NCBI GenBank assembly: GCA_947458875.1
Contig: CANGZD010000003.1
Span: 70,690-134,689 of the forward strand
Length of the DNA: 64,000 nt
Reading direction: 5' to 3'
Source: Sphingobacteriaceae bacterium
Lineage (GTDB): Bacteria; Bacteroidota; Bacteroidia; Sphingobacteriales; Sphingobacteriaceae
Made by a program: the position numbers and the translations under genes. Of the stretch, positions 34,669 through 43,288 are shown in pieces (within the stretch, counting starts at the first letter, position 1; every line of letters starts with the position of its first letter). The notes beneath the pieces were generated by a model, which worked only from the letters and a program-made list of their open reading frames with translations, searched no databases and had not been told where the DNA came from.

Positions 34669-36693
34669 TTAAAATTGATACCTGATTTGAATTTTTAGCT
34701 CAGAAGCTTTGTTTCCCGCAATTTCATTCAAACCCGACCCAATGCGATCCAGATTAGTGTATCGGAAAGAAACATAGTTCAACCAGCAGTCTAAACCTCT
34801 CTGTAATCGATACCGTAAATTGGCGAGGAACTGCATCCCTTCATTTTGAAAAAGCCTGATTGAGGTTTGGTACAATACATCCGGCTGATAAGTGTATATC
34901 CTCGAATCGTAGGAGGGTACTTTAAACAAAGTGAAACGACAATTAAAACTCAACTTACTTTGTAGAGGTTTATACTGGAGTTCCTGGTAAGTTAAATAAC
35001 TCCTTTCCGATCTAGTTTGGATGGTTTCCAGCCGGTTCCTGATTTGTATTAATTTATTGATCCAATACCTCAAATCAATTCGGATTCTTTGAGATTTTAC
35101 CGTTTCTAAAAAATGAAAAGTTTGCTCTTGATCATCATTTTCTTGTTTTTGCTCTATTTTGTAAAGTCCGATTAGCTGCAAGCGCTTATTGGGCTGATAA
35201 CTCAGCTGACTCAACATTTCAAAGCCATCGGATGGTGCATCCACACCATATCTCAACCATGGAAAAACAAAATAATCCACAAAGTAACTCCACTCCCATT
35301 TTCGATCAAATTTGAAATTGAGTACTGCATAAAACCCATTTTCGTTGTTAGATGAACTAGATTCTGATAAAGCAGCATTAAAAAATGAATGGTAACTTTT
35401 GGGATAATTTCGATAGTGGAGACCAAGAGATAGTTTAGGACTCAGACTGGTCAATATTCCAGCCAAAAAAGCCCTGCCTCCCGATGAACTTTGGGCGATT
35501 TCTGAAAATAAATAAGAATTACCAATGGTATAATTTGCAGAAAATCCATAGTTATTTAATGTTTTGCCATGGAAATCAAACAAATTATAAGGCTGATCAC
35601 CGGAAGCAAAGGGCTGATCAAATCCAGAATGAAAGGCAATCATTCCCAAATTCAAATCACTGCTCTTCCATTCTAATACACCACCATAGCATTTGTATTT
35701 TAAATTTTTCTGACGCTCTATTTCAGTGGCTGTCCGGTGCAAACCCGATAAATTAATGGAACCTACTTCCATATTCTGATCTTGAGAAGCATCCAGTTTT
35801 CGTGAAGAATAAAATGAAGTAAATTTGATAGTGCCCAGACCGATGGTAGTGGCTAAACCCCTAAAAAACAAGCCCTCATTAAAGGAAGAATAGGGTTTAA
35901 GACCAACTTCAGGCTTAACTAAGGTATTAACATCCGAACTTTTACCGAAGCTCAATCCAGACCACAAAGTTAACCCCTGCCCAAATTGTAGATCATAATC
36001 ACCTATGACCAGTTTTTGGACTGGCCCTATTGATTTTAGTGAAATATAAGCAGATCTATAATCGAAAAGACCCGCACTCTTAGAATAAAGGTGTTCACCA
36101 GCATCTTTCTCCAAATTTATTCCCGCACCGATGTATTTATTCAGCACATATCGGTATCTCATCAATAAATATTGCGGAGAACCCTCGTACCTTGACTGTG
36201 TACTATCCGACACTTGGTAACCTTCTCTTTTTTGTAAATCTTGTTTAAACCTGATAATAAGATCGTGTTTTGCACCCAAAAAATCCGCAAAATCCAAACC
36301 ATTTAATGAATTAGGTAAACCAATACTCAAAAAGGGAAGCAGTTGCTGAATAACATTTAAATCGAAATGTTCAACCGCCTGTAGCTCCAACAAATCAAAT
36401 AAAGCGCCATTTTCCTTAATGTGATTCAGCAAAGAGCTAATTTGTAAGGGTGAGAGTAAAATAAATTCCTTTAATTCAGCTTCTGATGCAGTATTTAAAT
36501 TGAGCGGATGAGAACGGTAGTAATTGATCCGATCCAGCACCTCTGCATAATCTAAATTTTCGTCCGAAATATGAGATAAGGACTCGATCAATTCAGCCAG
36601 TTGTTGCTCGGTTTGTTGCTGTGCGGTGCAAGGCTTTAGAAGGCCCATCAACATCAAAAAACAAGCAAATAATCGACCGAAATTAAAATTCAT
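34669..36693 (-). CDS. Helix-hairpin-helix domain protein with C-terminal outer-membrane barrel
   Basis: A 674-residue protein with a signal peptide (cleavage near CTAQQQ). The N-terminal domain (about 40-125) holds helix-hairpin-helix units of the ComEA type: PLNLNTASEAELKEF, ILLSPLQISSLLNHI and GALFDLLELQAVEHFD. The rest (about 150-674) consists of alternating aromatic strands (for example IKFTSFYSSRKLD, YWINKLIQIRNRLE) and ends LKIQIRYQF, a terminal aromatic typical of BAM-inserted outer-membrane barrels. HHH domains bind DNA without sequence preference, so this protein could hold or admit DNA at the outer membrane. It lies between a PorV/PorQ-like gene (11-base overlap) and comEC (3-base gap). 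Confidence 0.75.
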   Translation of the reverse strand: MNFNFGRLFACFLMLMGLLKPCTAQQQTEQQLAELIESLSHISDENLDYAEVLDRINYYRSHPLNLNTASEAELKEFILLSPLQISSLLNHIKENGALFDLLELQAVEHFDLNVIQQLLPFLSIGLPNSLNGLDFADFLGAKHDLIIRFKQDLQKREGYQVSDSTQSRYEGSPQYLLMRYRYVLNKYIGAGINLEKDAGEHLYSKSAGLFDYRSAYISLKSIGPVQKLVIGDYDLQFGQGLTLWSGLSFGKSSDVNTLVKPEVGLKPYSSFNEGLFFRGLATTIGLGTIKFTSFYSSRKLDASQDQNMEVGSINLSGLHRTATEIERQKNLKYKCYGGVLEWKSSDLNLGMIAFHSGFDQPFASGDQPYNLFDFHGKTLNNYGFSANYTIGNSYLFSEIAQSSSGGRAFLAGILTSLSPKLSLGLHYRNYPKSYHSFFNAALSESSSSNNENGFYAVLNFKFDRKWEWSYFVDYFVFPWLRYGVDAPSDGFEMLSQLSYQPNKRLQLIGLYKIEQKQENDDQEQTFHFLETVKSQRIRIDLRYWINKLIQIRNRLETIQTRSERSYLTYQELQYKPLQSKLSFNCRFTLFKVPSYDSRIYTYQPDVLYQTSIRLFQNEGMQFLANLRYRLQRGLDCWLNYVSFRYTNLDRIGSGLNEIAGNKASELKIQIRYQF

Positions 36694-37480
36694 AGGAAAG
36701 CCCGATTTGTGAACCGAATCCCAAAGAATGATGACTAATAAAGGCTAAATCGAACTTGAAATCTTTAATTAGTAAACCCAGACCAGCAGATTCTCTAATC
36801 GGATTTGTCTTGATTCCAGCTCTAAAACACAAGGATTTAATCATTCGATAATCTAATCCCAGTTTGAATGCGGCCTGACTAACAGCGTTTTGTTCCAGGG
36901 CAGCTGCAATCATCAGCTGCTGACTTGCCAAATAAACTGTACCAAATTGGATACGTAAAGGCAGCGCCATAAAACTGAGGTTTTCACCAAAAGAATGATT
37001 GTTCAGATTACTTATATGCGCCCCTATACTTAAAAATGGACTGATTTTATAAATCAAGCCTGCATCAATTGAGTAAGCCGAAGCTTTGCCGTAAGCACCA
37101 ATGGTTAATTGATGATAATGAAAAGCAAGAGCCGCAGCTATCTTAGGTCCGAATGCCCGCCCAAATGCGAAAATTATTTCCTGTTGTTTATAAGTATCGA
37201 AACCATAGTTTGAAAATCCTAAACCAAGCACATAATTTTTGAAAGGTAGAGCCAGGATGAGTTTAGACGCTGAAATTTTTTGATCTAAGAGTAATTTCTG
37301 ATGATCTAATGCTACGGAGAAACTGTCTACATCCAATAATCCGGCCTGATTTACGTTTAATGACCAGATATCACCTATTGCGACGCCTGCGTCCGCAATA
37401 GCCGTCATTCTTGCTCCTGAGGGCGGTTGCCCAAATAAACTTGTCGAAAACAAGATCAGGAATATAGATGTTATCTTCAT
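36683..37480 (-). CDS. PorV/PorQ-like outer-membrane protein
   Basis: A 265-residue protein with signal peptide (LFSTSLFGQPP) and the start GARMTAIADAGVAIGDIWSLNVNQAGL, the pattern of the PorV/PorQ group of FadL-like barrels in Bacteroidota. The remaining sequence alternates short strands and ends with the aromatic LSYEF. PorV is a T9SS shuttle and PorQ a related component, but members of the wider family have no assigned role; I would not call this one a T9SS gene. Its 3' end overlaps the HHH-barrel gene by 11 bases, so the two barrels are probably made together, followed by ComEC. Confidence 0.7.
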   Translation of the reverse strand: MKITSIFLILFSTSLFGQPPSGARMTAIADAGVAIGDIWSLNVNQAGLLDVDSFSVALDHQKLLLDQKISASKLILALPFKNYVLGLGFSNYGFDTYKQQEIIFAFGRAFGPKIAAALAFHYHQLTIGAYGKASAYSIDAGLIYKISPFLSIGAHISNLNNHSFGENLSFMALPLRIQFGTVYLASQQLMIAAALEQNAVSQAAFKLGLDYRMIKSLCFRAGIKTNPIRESAGLGLLIKDFKFDLAFISHHSLGFGSQIGLSYEF

Positions 37481-37553
37481 TAAATTAAATATATTAAAAT
37501 TAATTTAATTAATTAAATAGAAAATTATTGTTGATAGATTGCGTTATATAAAC

Positions 37554-37928
37554 ATGAAAAAAGGGGGAAAAGAGCTGCTGCAGATAATAAAATCAATAAA
37601 AGGGTGTGAAGAGTGTTTGCTCAAAATAAAGGAGAAATCAGCTATTGAATGTGGGATTAAATTAATCCATCAAGTAAAAAATCCGATCCTGAAATTGATT
37701 GAAAATCATCTAAGAAACGATGAGGTCAAACAAATATGCGAAGTACTCATAGAAGTGCTCATCAGGTGCGGAAACATGAGTTATAAAGATCGCCCGCTGG
37801 AGACAGTACAGCTAAGTGCTATATTAAATTATTGTTGTTTCATTCAAGAAGAATTCAACCTAAGCAAGGAAGTCTCAGATTATTTGAGTGGCATTTATAA
37901 TGAGTGGTATTCGTTGGGAGAAAGCTGA
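37554..37928 (+). CDS. Uncharacterised small protein
   Basis: A 124-residue cytosolic protein I do not recognise. It begins MKKGGKELLQIIKSIKGCEECLL and is helical throughout, with six cysteines (CEEC, then IECG, QICEV, IRCG and NYCCF) and a final NEWYSLGES. The regular leucine/isoleucine spacing suggests a small helical bundle. A TTG five codons upstream would be in frame but has no advantage. It is divergent from the PorV-like operon across a very AT-rich stretch and lies 44 bases before an exported-protein gene on the same strand. No function is proposed. Confidence 0.55.
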   Translation: MKKGGKELLQIIKSIKGCEECLLKIKEKSAIECGIKLIHQVKNPILKLIENHLRNDEVKQICEVLIEVLIRCGNMSYKDRPLETVQLSAILNYCCFIQEEFNLSKEVSDYLSGIYNEWYSLGES

Positions 37929-37972
37929 AGTTTTATTGAAATGTTGTAAATTGAGCGATCAAATTTGAGCAC

Positions 37973-38632
37973 ATGAAAAAATTCTTTTTGGGCCTTTCTT
38001 TATTGATGATGAGCATGGCCAGCTTTTCACAACAAAAAATCAATGAAGGTGTAATTACTTACGCTCTTGAATGGAACGTTCCGCCTCAGGCACAAGCCAT
38101 GGCTGCGAATTTACCAACCCAAATCAATGTATATTTTAAAGGGGATACCTCCAGTATGAAAATTGAGTCGCAAATGTTTTCTTCAAAAAGCATTTTGAAT
38201 GTACCCAAAGAATACGAACGCCTTTTATTAGATATCCCAATGATGGGTAAAAAGTTTTCGGTGATATTTACTCCTGCAGATCAAGAAAAAATGTCGGAAA
38301 TGATGCCTCAGATGACCCTAAAGGCATCTACTGAGAGTAAAAATTTTTTAGGATATCAAGCGCAGAAGTATGCGGTCAGCGAAAGTCGCACCAACAGTTC
38401 ATTTGATGTTTGGTTTACTAAAGACGTTGAGATCGTAGCGAATCCGCTCAGTCGTTTTTATGAAAAATCTTATGGCTTTCCATTGGAATTCACTTCTTTC
38501 CAAAATGGGATGTCTGTTAGGGCATCAGTGAAAGAAATTCAATCTGGTAAAGTACCCGCCGGCACCTTTGTTGCAGGCACCGATTATGAAGAAATAAGCT
38601 TAGACCAACTCATGCAAATGAGTGGCAGGTAA
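37973..38632 (+). CDS. Exported protein, DUF4412-like
   Basis: A 219-residue protein with a clear signal peptide (LSLLMMSMASFSQQ). The mature part begins with GVITYALEW and contains a short VYFKGDTSSMKIES strand pair, repeated methionines (MPQMT, QKMSEMMP, LMQMSG) and YQAQKYAVSES before a DVWFTKD motif. This pattern resembles DUF4412/GLPGLI-type periplasmic proteins of Bacteroidota, which have no known biochemical function. A methionine-rich surface could bind copper, but that is speculative. A hairpin follows the gene before the sulfatase-like gene. Confidence 0.6.
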   Translation: MKKFFLGLSLLMMSMASFSQQKINEGVITYALEWNVPPQAQAMAANLPTQINVYFKGDTSSMKIESQMFSSKSILNVPKEYERLLLDIPMMGKKFSVIFTPADQEKMSEMMPQMTLKASTESKNFLGYQAQKYAVSESRTNSSFDVWFTKDVEIVANPLSRFYEKSYGFPLEFTSFQNGMSVRASVKEIQSGKVPAGTFVAGTDYEEISLDQLMQMSGR

Positions 38633-38640
38633 TTTTTTTT

Positions 38641-38671
38641 GTAGCCAGCAATTACTTGTTGGCTACATTTT
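38641..38671 (+). terminator. Hairpin between the exported-protein gene and the sulfatase-like gene
   Basis: Eleven-base stem (38641-38651 with 38656-38666, GTAGCCAGCAA/TTGTTGGCTAC, one G-U) with a TTAC loop, nine bases after a stop codon. The T-tract that follows is short (ATTTT), so it may be a weak terminator. Confidence 0.5.
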
Positions 38672-38697
38672 ACCCTCACCTTATCACAGCTAAAAAC

Positions 38698-40563
38698 ATG
38701 TTAAAACATCTGGCTGTTTTGCTTCGTTTCCTTGTTTTTTGGTTAACGGTCTTTTTCCTGGATCGTTTAGTTTTTGTGATCTATTTCAGGAATCAACTCC
38801 ATTTTGACCAAGTTTCAGATTTTTTAGCCCCATTTTATCATGGTCTGCGGCTCGATCTCTCCATGGCGGCTTATTTTTCTTTATTGCCGCTGATTTTTTA
38901 TTTGATCAAATATTTTTATCCAAAGTTTCCGGTAAATACATTTTTAGCTAAAGCTTACATCTTTTTTATTGTTTTCGTGTCGTGTATCATCACGATTGTC
39001 AACCTGAATATCTACCGAGAATGGGGAACTAAATTCAATTACAGGGCATTAGATTTTGCCATTAATTCGCCCAATGAGGCCCTGGCTTCCAGCACTTCTT
39101 CCCCCCTTTTGCTCTCTTCAGGCTTGCTTATTTTTTTGTTGCTGAGTTCAATTTGGCTCTCTAAATCAATCATTGTATATCAAATACCTAAAGATGATTG
39201 GAAACTACCAATCAAAATTTTAGCTTCTCTTTTCATCTTGGGCATTACCTTTTTATTGATTCGAGGAGGTTGGCAATTAGCCCCGATCAATCAGAGCATG
39301 TCTTATTACGATCAGAAGCCAATTGCAAATCATGCAGCGGTAAACACCAACTGGAATCTTTTGCATGACATCAGCAAGAATTTATCTAATCAGAAGAATC
39401 CTTATTTGTATATGGATTCAAATGAAGCGAAGCGATTGGTAGCGAAGCAATATCCGGACTTACCCAGAGCTGAGCGCACTATTTTTAATCAAACAAGGCC
39501 CAACGTAGTACTCATCATCCTGGAAAGTTTCCATGCAGACCTGGTAGAAAGTTTAGGCGGTGAAAAGGGATTAAATCCTCAAATGGAGGGAATGATTAAG
39601 AACGGATTGCTTTTTAAACAGATCTATGCCACCGGCGATCGAACAGATAAAGGTATCATTGCTATTTTGAGTGCCTTTCCGGCACAGGCTACCCGTAGCA
39701 TCATCAAGGAAAACGGTAAACAGGAAAAATTGCCTTCCATTTCTCAAATTTTTAAGAAAAATAAGTACCGAACTTCTTTTTACTATGGGGGCGAAAGTGA
39801 GTTTTTCGGGCTTAAATCGTATGTATTGAGTCATGGCTATGAGCAATTGATTGATAAAAATCAATTCGAGAGCAAAGACATGAACTCTAAGTGGGGCGCC
39901 TATGATGAAAAGGTTTTTGAACAGCAGTTAAAAGACCTCAATCAAACGCCAGAGCCCTTTTTTTCCACTTTGCTAACACTCACCAATCACGAGCCATTTG
40001 AAGTTCCAGGAAAACCTAAGTTTCCGATGGATGAAGGTCCTAATTTGATCAGAAATACCGCTTTTTATACCGATTCATGCCTTGGAGCATATATCAAGGC
40101 TGCTAAAAAAACATCCTGGTATAAGAACACTCTTTTCGTGATCATTGCTGATCATGGGCATCGTTTACCCAGAAATGAATATGAAATTTGGCACCCACGC
40201 AGGTACCAGATACCCATGTTGTTTTTTGGAGAGGTGATCAGGCCTGAATACCGCGGTACACAAATTGCTAAAATTGGCGGGCAAACCGACTTAGCCAAAA
40301 CTTTATTAAACCAGCTGGGGATGGAAAGCCAAAATTTCAAATGGAGTAAAGATCTATTGCATAAAAAAAGCGTAGATTTTGCTTTTTACAGCTGGGACAA
40401 TGGCTTTGGCTGGATAGACAAACACCAGCAGATCAGCTTTGACAATGTGGGTAAAAATGTAGTTTCTCAGAGAGTTTTAAAGCAAAATTCATCTGCCGAA
40501 ATACCACTCCAACAAGGGAAGGCTTATTTACAAAGCGTTTTTCAGGAATACCTTAATTATTAG
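38698..40563 (+). CDS. LTA synthase-like membrane sulfatase/phosphoglycerol transferase
   Basis: About 621 residues: five N-terminal membrane helices (to about 190), then an extracytoplasmic sulfatase-fold domain. The metal/nucleophile sites of the LtaS/MdoB group are present: NVVLIILESFH (Glu about 276), TGDRTDKGI with the nucleophile Thr about 316, and IIADHGH (Asp about 485, His about 486). Such enzymes move phosphoglycerol or phosphoethanolamine headgroups from lipids to envelope glycans. A Gram-negative Bacteroidota has no lipoteichoic acid, so the acceptor is unknown. The ATG at 38698 leads straight into the first helix. Its TAG overlaps the TAA of the Nudix gene. Confidence 0.88.
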   Translation: MLKHLAVLLRFLVFWLTVFFLDRLVFVIYFRNQLHFDQVSDFLAPFYHGLRLDLSMAAYFSLLPLIFYLIKYFYPKFPVNTFLAKAYIFFIVFVSCIITIVNLNIYREWGTKFNYRALDFAINSPNEALASSTSSPLLLSSGLLIFLLLSSIWLSKSIIVYQIPKDDWKLPIKILASLFILGITFLLIRGGWQLAPINQSMSYYDQKPIANHAAVNTNWNLLHDISKNLSNQKNPYLYMDSNEAKRLVAKQYPDLPRAERTIFNQTRPNVVLIILESFHADLVESLGGEKGLNPQMEGMIKNGLLFKQIYATGDRTDKGIIAILSAFPAQATRSIIKENGKQEKLPSISQIFKKNKYRTSFYYGGESEFFGLKSYVLSHGYEQLIDKNQFESKDMNSKWGAYDEKVFEQQLKDLNQTPEPFFSTLLTLTNHEPFEVPGKPKFPMDEGPNLIRNTAFYTDSCLGAYIKAAKKTSWYKNTLFVIIADHGHRLPRNEYEIWHPRRYQIPMLFFGEVIRPEYRGTQIAKIGGQTDLAKTLLNQLGMESQNFKWSKDLLHKKSVDFAFYSWDNGFGWIDKHQQISFDNVGKNVVSQRVLKQNSSAEIPLQQGKAYLQSVFQEYLNY

Positions 40564-41006
40564 GTCGATCTTAACTTCAACAGCTCCAAAACCTTCTGAT
40601 CTGTTGGAAAAGTCAGCTCAGCTAAGCTTAAATCTGGCAGGTATTTCCACCTGAATGCTTGTTTGATATCTCCCGTTTGGTCGAAATCAAATGCACTTGA
40701 TTTGAAGTTCAATTTTAAAGCATTTAAGGGCTTCACCAAATAATAAATACTGATTACCTGACTATCGTTAAATACAGATTTGATAAAAAAATCGGTGGTG
40801 TAAAAATGTTCCAACACTTCGATTTCAGCATCACATTCTTCCTTAAATTCTCGAATCAGACCGTCCAACAAGCCTTCCCCATATTCCAATCCGCCACCCG
40901 GGAATTTGCTAAAGCGGAAACCATATTCTTCTTCGTCGCTGATCAATATATTTTGCTGATCGTCCATCAACAAGCCATAGACTCTCACATTGAAAGGATA
41001 GTTCAT
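40560..41006 (-). CDS. Nudix hydrolase
   Basis: A 148-residue pyrophosphohydrolase. The Nudix box is GGGLEYGEGLLDGLIREFKEEC (about residues 37-58), matching G-x5-E-x7-R-E-x2-E-E with all metal-binding glutamates. The N-terminus MNYPFNVRVYGLLMD with ILISDEE gives the first strands. The substrate (nucleotide sugar, oxidised nucleotide or other) cannot be read from the sequence. It follows the CDF transporter start side by four bases on the same strand, so the CDF gene is cotranscribed upstream. Confidence 0.9.
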   Translation of the reverse strand: MNYPFNVRVYGLLMDDQQNILISDEEEYGFRFSKFPGGGLEYGEGLLDGLIREFKEECDAEIEVLEHFYTTDFFIKSVFNDSQVISIYYLVKPLNALKLNFKSSAFDFDQTGDIKQAFRWKYLPDLSLAELTFPTDQKVLELLKLRST

Positions 41007-41010
41007 GCTG

Positions 41011-41985
41011 CTATGCGTAATGTTTTTGATCCTTAACTAACTTATCAAAAGTCCATTCAATATCTTTCTCTTTCGGGGCGGTTCTCACTTTACAGTTTTC
41101 TACACTGCAATAGTGACAACATTTTGGGATACATGGATCGGCATGAATAAAAAATTCAGTCTCCTCAAACACATGTTTGTTCACCAACTCATCAATCAAT
41201 GTCACCTCTTCATGCACCATGTTCAAATCATAGTAATATGGAAGGGTCACATGGCAATCGATGTGCAAATCGGAACCATAGCGTTGTGTTCTAAAATTAT
41301 GAATATCGATCCAAGCTGCTTTCCTATTATCGTTCAGAACTTGTGCAATCTCTTTGATGCGCTCCACGTCTGATTCATCCATTAAACCGCCTACAGACTT
41401 ACGCACCAATCGATACCCACTGTTTATAATATAAAGCCCGAGCCCTATGGAAAGTAAACTATCCAGCTGATTTATACCGGTAAAATAGATCAGCATTAAC
41501 CCGGCAACCAAACCCGCACTACTAATTGCATCGGTCAACAAATGTTTTCCATCTGCCTGCAAGGTCATCGAATTGAATTTTTTACCAGATCTTAATAAGT
41601 AATAGGCTAAAATTGCATTCACTAAACCGGTTACTGCAATGATGATTGCGCCCTGACTTAAATGAGTGATTTCATGAGGAAAAAACAAATTATAGCCAGA
41701 TTTAAAGACGATCAGCATTCCTGCCAGTAAAATCAGCACCCCTTCCACAAAAACGGAGAAAAACTCCACTTTACCATGGCCGTAGGGATGATTAACATCA
41801 CGCGGTCGGCTTGATAAATAAATACTATAAAAGGCAAAAGCACTGGCTATAACATTCACAATGCTTTCTGCTGCATCAGTTAAAATGGCATTAGACGAGG
41901 TAATGAAATAGGCCACAAATTTGGCTAGCATCAGCAGGATGCTCACACTTAAAGAAATGGTAATGACCTTTTTTTGCGGATGCAA
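41011..41985 (-). CDS. Cation diffusion facilitator transporter with Cys-rich tail
   Basis: A 324-residue CDF antiporter exporting divalent metal (Zn2+, Fe2+ or similar) in exchange for protons. Six membrane helices lie between 8 and 185. The helix II site is TDAAESIVNV, the helix V site DGKHLLTDAISS (HxxxD), and the HPYGHGKVEFF loop is typical. A cytosolic ferredoxin-like domain follows. The end is unusual: C285, C289, C290, C293 and C298 form a compact cysteine cluster. The only start between the upstream stop and the first helix is a TTG (41985); TAAATTTG (42005-42012, minus strand) lies 19 bases upstream. The Nudix gene is four bases downstream. Confidence 0.9.
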   Translation of the reverse strand: MHPQKKVITISLSVSILLMLAKFVAYFITSSNAILTDAAESIVNVIASAFAFYSIYLSSRPRDVNHPYGHGKVEFFSVFVEGVLILLAGMLIVFKSGYNLFFPHEITHLSQGAIIIAVTGLVNAILAYYLLRSGKKFNSMTLQADGKHLLTDAISSAGLVAGLMLIYFTGINQLDSLLSIGLGLYIINSGYRLVRKSVGGLMDESDVERIKEIAQVLNDNRKAAWIDIHNFRTQRYGSDLHIDCHVTLPYYYDLNMVHEEVTLIDELVNKHVFEETEFFIHADPCIPKCCHYCSVENCKVRTAPKEKDIEWTFDKLVKDQKHYA

Positions 41986-42082
41986 TGTATTTTAAATTGA
42001 TAATCAAATTTAAGGATCGAAATCAGAAAAAGCGATTCTAAATTTATTATTACAATTTATCTGAAGGATTAAAGCAGGTTTT

Positions 42083-42090
42083 TATATTTG
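42083..42090 (+). promoter_or_regulatory. Candidate -7 promoter box of the aminotransferase gene
   Basis: TATATTTG matches TAnnTTTG and ends four bases before the ATG, implying a transcript with little or no leader. No good -33 box is present. Confidence 0.45.
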
Positions 42091-42094
42091 CTTC

Positions 42095-43285
42095 ATGACA
42101 TTAGCTCACAGGATCTACCAACTTGCTGAATCACAAACCATCAAAATGGCCAAAATGGGCCGAGAATTGGCTGCGAAGGGAATTGACATCATCAATTTAA
42201 GTTTCGGCGAACCCGATTTTAATACACCCGAATACATTAAGGATGCGGCAAAGCATGCTTTAGATGAAAACTATACATTTTATACCCCGGTTGCAGGCTA
42301 TCCTGAATTAAGAAAAGCAATCGCAGGTAAACTAATGCGAGAGAATAACTTAGCCTACGATTTTGATCAAATTGTAGTTTCAACCGGTGCAAAACAAGCA
42401 TTGGCTAATGCCATCTTATGCTTGGTAAACCCGGGCGATGAAGTCATTATACCTACACCCTACTGGGTTTCTTACTCCGAAATGGTAAAACTGGCGGAGG
42501 GGATTTCAGTGTTTATTGACACTACGGTTGAACAAGATTTCAAAATTACCGCTAAGCAGCTGGAGGCTGCCATCACACCGAAAACCAAGGTATTTTTCTT
42601 TTCCTCTCCATGTAACCCTACCGGGAGTGTTTACACTCGTGAAGAACTGGCTGAATTGGTCAAAGTATTCGAAAAATATCCTCAGATATACATCATTTCA
42701 GACGAAATTTACGAACACATCAATTTTGGTGAAAAGCACGAATCTATTGCTCAGTTTCCTTCCATTAAGGAACGAGTGATCCTGGTGAATGGTTTCTCTA
42801 AAGCTTATGCCATGACCGGTTGGAGGATAGGTTATTTGGCCGCCAATAAAGAACTAGCACAGGCTTGCGACAAGATCCAAGGACAATTTACTTCGGCAAC
42901 CTGCTCTATTACACAACGGGCCGGTATTGCAGCCTGTGAAGGCGGTTTAGAAAGTGTATTAAAGATGAAAGAGGCTTTCTTGAAACGTCGAAATTTAGTT
43001 TATGAGCTTTTAAAAGACATTCCTGGTATTAAAACTAATTTACCAACCGGAGCATTTTATTTCTTCCCAGATGTAAGCGTATATTTCGGAAAAGCTCATC
43101 AGGGAGTAGTAATAAATAATGCTCTGGAGCTGAGCTTGTACCTACTAAACGAAGCACACGTAGCTATTGTTTCAGGGGAAGCTTTTGGTGATCCCAAATC
43201 GATCAGGATTTCTTATGCCGCTTCTGAAGAAAAGTTAAAAGAAGCCTTAGAAAGAATCAAACTTGCTTTGGCCAAGCTAACCTAG
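42095..43285 (+). CDS. Pyridoxal-phosphate aminotransferase, class I (aspartate aminotransferase-like)
   Basis: A 396-residue fold-type I aminotransferase of the bacterial Ib subgroup. It begins with INLSFGEPDFNTPEYI, has VVSTGAKQALANAI (PLP phosphate loop), SSPCNPTGSVY, ISDEIYEHI and the PLP lysine in NGFSKAYAMTGWRIGYLA (about K238); the C-terminal Arg is in SIRISYA. Aspartate is the most probable substrate; prephenate activity occurs in close relatives. It would supply aspartate for lysC. A TATATTTG box is four bases before the ATG, and its TAG ends three bases from the convergent permease stop. Confidence 0.9.
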   Translation: MTLAHRIYQLAESQTIKMAKMGRELAAKGIDIINLSFGEPDFNTPEYIKDAAKHALDENYTFYTPVAGYPELRKAIAGKLMRENNLAYDFDQIVVSTGAKQALANAILCLVNPGDEVIIPTPYWVSYSEMVKLAEGISVFIDTTVEQDFKITAKQLEAAITPKTKVFFFSSPCNPTGSVYTREELAELVKVFEKYPQIYIISDEIYEHINFGEKHESIAQFPSIKERVILVNGFSKAYAMTGWRIGYLAANKELAQACDKIQGQFTSATCSITQRAGIAACEGGLESVLKMKEAFLKRRNLVYELLKDIPGIKTNLPTGAFYFFPDVSVYFGKAHQGVVINNALELSLYLLNEAHVAIVSGEAFGDPKSIRISYAASEEKLKEALERIKLALAKLT

Positions 43286-43288
43286 TCA

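Noticed and set aside
36683-37480. Calling the PorV/PorQ-like gene a T9SS component
   Set aside because: Only the general FadL-like pattern is visible and the neighbours are DNA-uptake-like genes, not T9SS genes.
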